A DNA stretch of 64,000 nt. It comes from Planctomycetota bacterium (lineage in GTDB: Bacteria > Planctomycetota > UBA8742 > UBA2392). The notes beneath the pieces are model-generated. The model saw only the letters and a program-made list of their open reading frames with translations. It ran no database searches and was not told the DNA's origin. Position numbers and translations under genes: made by a program. Positions 62,876-64,000 of this stretch are shown here, in pieces. How positions within the stretch are numbered: the stretch's first letter is position 1; each line of letters begins with the position of its first letter. The DNA lies in assembly GCA_020425605.1 (NCBI GenBank), contig JAGQRH010000003.1, positions 1-64,000 of the forward strand, read 5' to 3'.

Positions 62876-63628
62876 ATGGCCGGCCATAGCAAGTGGGCAA
62901 ACATCAAGCACCGCAAAGCCGCCGTCGACAAGAAGCGCGGCAAGATCTGGAGCAAGAAGGCGCACGCCATCATCGTGGCCGCGCGCCTGGGCGGCGGTGA
63001 TCCGGCCGCAAACAACCGCCTGGCCGACGCAATCGCAGATGCCCGCAAGGAAAACATGCCGGCAGTCAACATCGACCGCGCCATCAAACGCGGCACCGGC
63101 GAATCCGGCGACGCGGACCCCGAAGAGCTTGTGTACGAAGGCTACGCGCCGGGCGGCGTGGCGCTGATCGTCGAGGCGCTGACCGACAACCGCAAGCGCA
63201 CCGCGCCGGACATCAAGCACGCATTCGAGAAACATGGCGGCAACCTCGGTCAGACTGGCAGCGTGATGCACAGCTTCGACCGCAAGGGCATCGTGATCAT
63301 CGAGAAAGAGGGCGCGCCGCCGGAAGATGAGCTGCTTGAGCTGGTGGCCGAAGCCGGAGCCGAGGACCTTGAGGGCAGCGATGACGGGTTCACCATCACG
63401 ACGCCCGCCACGGAGCTGGAGGCCGTAAAGAAGGCGCTGGCCGCACGCGACATCAGCTGGGTGTCGGCGCAGCTGGAATACCTGCCGCACGCGCGCAACG
63501 AGGTCGATGAAGAGACGGCCCGCAAGGTGCAGAAGCTGATCGACGCGCTTGAGGACAACAATGACGTGCAGAACGTTTACACCAACCACGAACCTCCCGA
63601 ATCGCTCATCGCCGAGCTGTCGGAATAG
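62876..63628 (+). CDS. YebC/PmpR-family protein
   Basis: A 250-residue protein with the canonical start MAGHSKWANIKHRKAAVDKK and the later GGVALIVEALTDNRKRT, at standard length. Members help ribosomes through proline-rich stretches (YebC2-type) or act as transcription regulators (PmpR-type); which applies cannot be told. AGGGA precedes the ATG. The following FHA gene begins 11 bases after the stop, so the two are likely co-transcribed. Confidence 0.95.
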   Translation: MAGHSKWANIKHRKAAVDKKRGKIWSKKAHAIIVAARLGGGDPAANNRLADAIADARKENMPAVNIDRAIKRGTGESGDADPEELVYEGYAPGGVALIVEALTDNRKRTAPDIKHAFEKHGGNLGQTGSVMHSFDRKGIVIIEKEGAPPEDELLELVAEAGAEDLEGSDDGFTITTPATELEAVKKALAARDISWVSAQLEYLPHARNEVDEETARKVQKLIDALEDNNDVQNVYTNHEPPESLIAELSE

Positions 63629-63639
63629 ACGGGGCACCC

Positions 63640-64000
63640 ATGGGCGGCGAAATCCTCACGATCAAGCTGACCGGCATTGCCGGGTTCTCTAAGGGCAAGG
63701 AATTCACGATCGAGGAAGGCGGCGAGGCGGTGATCGGCCGCTCACGCGACTGCAGCTTCCGCATTGGTGAGCTCGATGAACCGGAGCCCGACCCGAACAA
63801 GCCCTTCAAAGGTACCGGCGGCAAGGACGATCATCTGCACACCGTCAGCCGGCACCACGTGAAACTCACGTTCCAGAACGCCAAGTCAATCTTCATCCAG
63901 GACCAGTCCAAGCACGGCACGTTCCTGAACGGCAACAGGATCGAGGGGCGCGACCAGATCATCGGCCTGCGCAAGGGCCCGATGGAGCTGCGGCTGGGCA
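63640..64000 (+). CDS. FHA-domain protein (partial, cut by window end)
   Basis: At least 120 residues are present. They form one FHA domain with AVIGRSRDCSFRI (the key Arg), TVSRHHVKL (the Ser-Arg-His-His contact) and KHGTFLNGNRI. An insertion rich in Pro, Asp and Lys (DEPEPDPNKPFKGTGGKDD) sits between the first two motifs, where other FHA domains have a short loop. What follows is outside the window. It is the second FHA gene here. Confidence 0.88.
   Translation, partial: MGGEILTIKLTGIAGFSKGKEFTIEEGGEAVIGRSRDCSFRIGELDEPEPDPNKPFKGTGGKDDHLHTVSRHHVKLTFQNAKSIFIQDQSKHGTFLNGNRIEGRDQIIGLRKGPMELRLG

Overview
The window is a high-GC (roughly 60-65%) bacterial chromosome segment that starts inside a 16S rRNA gene on the minus strand and ends inside an FHA-domain gene. 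The 16S carries GGCTGCAGTCGAGAATC after the 338 site, an EUB338-IV type probe site, and a compensated change (A505-U526) in the 530-loop pseudoknot. Together with the gene content (FHA proteins, many TPR, leucine-rich and HEAT-type secreted proteins and lipoproteins, CHASE2 cyclase, ThyX, divergent pilus genes) this points to a deep Planctomycetota or other PVC-group lineage with two membranes (LptB is present). The assignment is an inference from the sequence, not from a database search.

Layout. 1-1840: 16S rRNA 5' part, a long leader with a boxA, and a candidate rrn promoter. 1841-11224: housekeeping and catabolism: apt, an aldolase/short-chain dehydrogenase fusion, an M3 oligopeptidase, an EamA transporter, a secreted protein and a YhaM-like 3'-5' exonuclease, which is divergent from a CHASE2 adenylate cyclase (11305-14268). 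14373-19648: two SH3-like envelope proteins flanking an M48 metalloprotease lipoprotein, then two overlapping TPR genes. 19713-25325 (mostly minus): small membrane proteins, radA, a 660-bp RAYT/IS200-like element with mirrored palindromes, ribD, and an MFS transporter. 25367-36254: a leucine-rich lipoprotein, a CaCA antiporter and several secreted or lipoprotein genes of unknown role, with thyX on the minus strand.

36311-41662: a PLP enzyme, then a GbsR-type regulator followed by a five-gene membrane operon (two small membrane proteins, wax-synthase-type MBOAT acyltransferase, CPBP protease, YndJ-like protein). The same palindrome, GTCAGT-N4-ACTGAC, lies on the regulator's promoter and just upstream of the operon, so the two look like one regulatory unit. 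41669-50807: an S41 C-terminal-processing protease homologue that has lost both catalytic residues, a copper P-type ATPase, a membrane protein, icd, and two hypothetical genes.

51064-60923: a tightly packed cluster of six genes: a two-FHA transmembrane protein, a PilM-PilN fusion, PilO-like and PilP-like bitopic proteins, a 978-residue secreted TPR protein and a GspG-type pseudopilin. It looks like the assembly platform of a divergent type IV pilus or type II secretion machine with a phosphothreonine-reading input. No assembly ATPase, GspF/PilC or secretin is visible here. 60999-64000: an RNase HII-like protein, lptB, yebC and a second FHA gene cut by the window end. The most interesting items are the FHA/PilMN cluster, the GbsR operator pair with its membrane operon, the dead S41 protease and the 530-loop covariation in the 16S.
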